From: Paracoccaceae bacterium | GTDB taxonomy: Bacteria > Pseudomonadota > Alphaproteobacteria > Rhodobacterales > Rhodobacteraceae | Direction of reading: 5' to 3' | Length of the DNA stretch: 5,690 bases | Assembly: GCA_026982275.1 (NCBI GenBank) | Contig: JALSHK010000053.1 | Location: 1-5,690 of the forward strand | Shown here: one piece after another, positions 5,305-5,690 of the stretch | Numbering within the stretch: position 1 is the stretch's first letter | Layout of the letters: each line of letters starts with the position of its first letter | Notes under the pieces: model-generated | Told to the model about the DNA's origin: nothing | What the model saw: only the letters and a program-made list of their open reading frames with translations | Database searches by the model: none | Program-made: the position numbers and the translations under genes

Positions 5305-5690
5305 TCATGATAACGCTTTGGAAATCTTCTTGGCCGAAGTCGCCAGGGCCTTCGCGGCCCCAAGGAGGAAACCTGCCAAAGCCTCATGGTCTTGCGCGAA
5401 TTTAAGCGCCCCGGCTACCTTGCCGCCATCAAACTCGCCGGTTTTGGCCAAATTCTCCAATTGTTCGTTGGCTTTTGCCTTCAGCGCGTTGAACTCTTTT
5501 TGCTTATTCTGGAATTTCTCCAGCTTGTGCTTGGTGCGCCCGGCAATTTCCTTTGATTTCTTGGCTTCCGCCGAAAGCGCCCCGTTGGGATGGCTTGCCA
5601 TTTTAGCCCAGTTTTCCTCGGCTTCGTTTGCCTTAACTATCAGATGCATGTTTTCCTTGCGCATGACCAGCATACGCGCCTCAGCCGCCG
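5305..5690 (-). CDS. Lys/Ala-rich helical protein of unknown function, C-terminal part (open at window edge)
   Basis: I do not recognise the family. The frame is open from the right edge (reading AAEAR before the first in-window Met) to TGA at 5307-5305. The visible part is rich in Lys, Ala, Glu and Asn, with helix-favouring segments (KKSKEIAGRTKHKLEKFQNKQ and KAKANEQLENL) suggestive of coiled coil. After a short GEFDGG turn comes a second helical region, ending in an amphipathic helix GFLLGAAKALATSAKKISKA. No signal peptide or transmembrane span is clear. ATG at 5673 has a GAGG six bases upstream and would give a complete 122-residue protein, but the uninterrupted coding-like sequence upstream makes a longer, edge-truncated protein equally or more likely. 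The net positive charge contrasts with the very acidic sheath fusion encoded two genes downstream. The role may be structural, chaperone-like or an effector-related C-terminus, none of which is shown. Confidence 0.75.
   Translation of the reverse strand, partial: AAEARMLVMRKENMHLIVKANEAEENWAKMASHPNGALSAEAKKSKEIAGRTKHKLEKFQNKQKEFNALKAKANEQLENLAKTGEFDGGKVAGALKFAQDHEALAGFLLGAAKALATSAKKISKALS

Overview
The window looks like part of an alphaproteobacterial, probably Rhodobacterales-like marine, genome. This is an inference from the GC-rich codon use and from a NaChBac/NavAb-type sodium channel of the kind well known from roseobacters; no rRNA or other taxonomic marker is present. All convincing genes lie on the minus strand and read from the right edge to the left edge. 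Spacing is very tight, so they most likely form one transcription unit belonging to a type VI secretion (T6SS) or related contractile-injection locus.

Order in the direction of transcription: (1) 5690-5305, the end of a Lys/Ala-rich, mostly helical protein of unknown function, open at the window edge. (2) A short intergenic gap holding a perfect 10-bp GC-rich hairpin (5274-5298). (3) 5238-4417, a complete single-domain bacterial voltage-gated sodium channel with four S4 arginines and the TLESWS selectivity filter. (4) One base later, 4415-816, a 1199-residue sheath polyprotein: a canonical TssB (VipA) domain, a linker of about 420 residues built from about 20 degenerate acidic repeats, a second TssB-like domain, a TssC (VipB) domain lacking its usual C-terminal part, and an extreme Asp-rich tail. 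(5) Overlapping it by one base (TGATG), 816-544, a 90-residue protein of unknown function in locally AT-richer DNA. (6) 507 to the left edge, the first 169 codons of VgrG (TssI), the spike protein, with a near-perfect Shine-Dalgarno.

TssB and TssC normally form the contractile sheath as separate subunits and VgrG forms the tip of the expelled tube, so the core of the operon is contractile-machine biology. Two things are outside the textbook layout: the natural B-linker-B'-C sheath fusion with acidic repeats and acidic tail, and a voltage-gated ion channel placed directly upstream in what appears to be the same transcript. Whether the channel senses, triggers or tunes the apparatus cannot be told from sequence; it is the main hypothesis worth testing. 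No RNA genes, insertion sequences, CRISPR arrays or credible plus-strand genes were seen, and no gap without a gene exceeds 100 bases.
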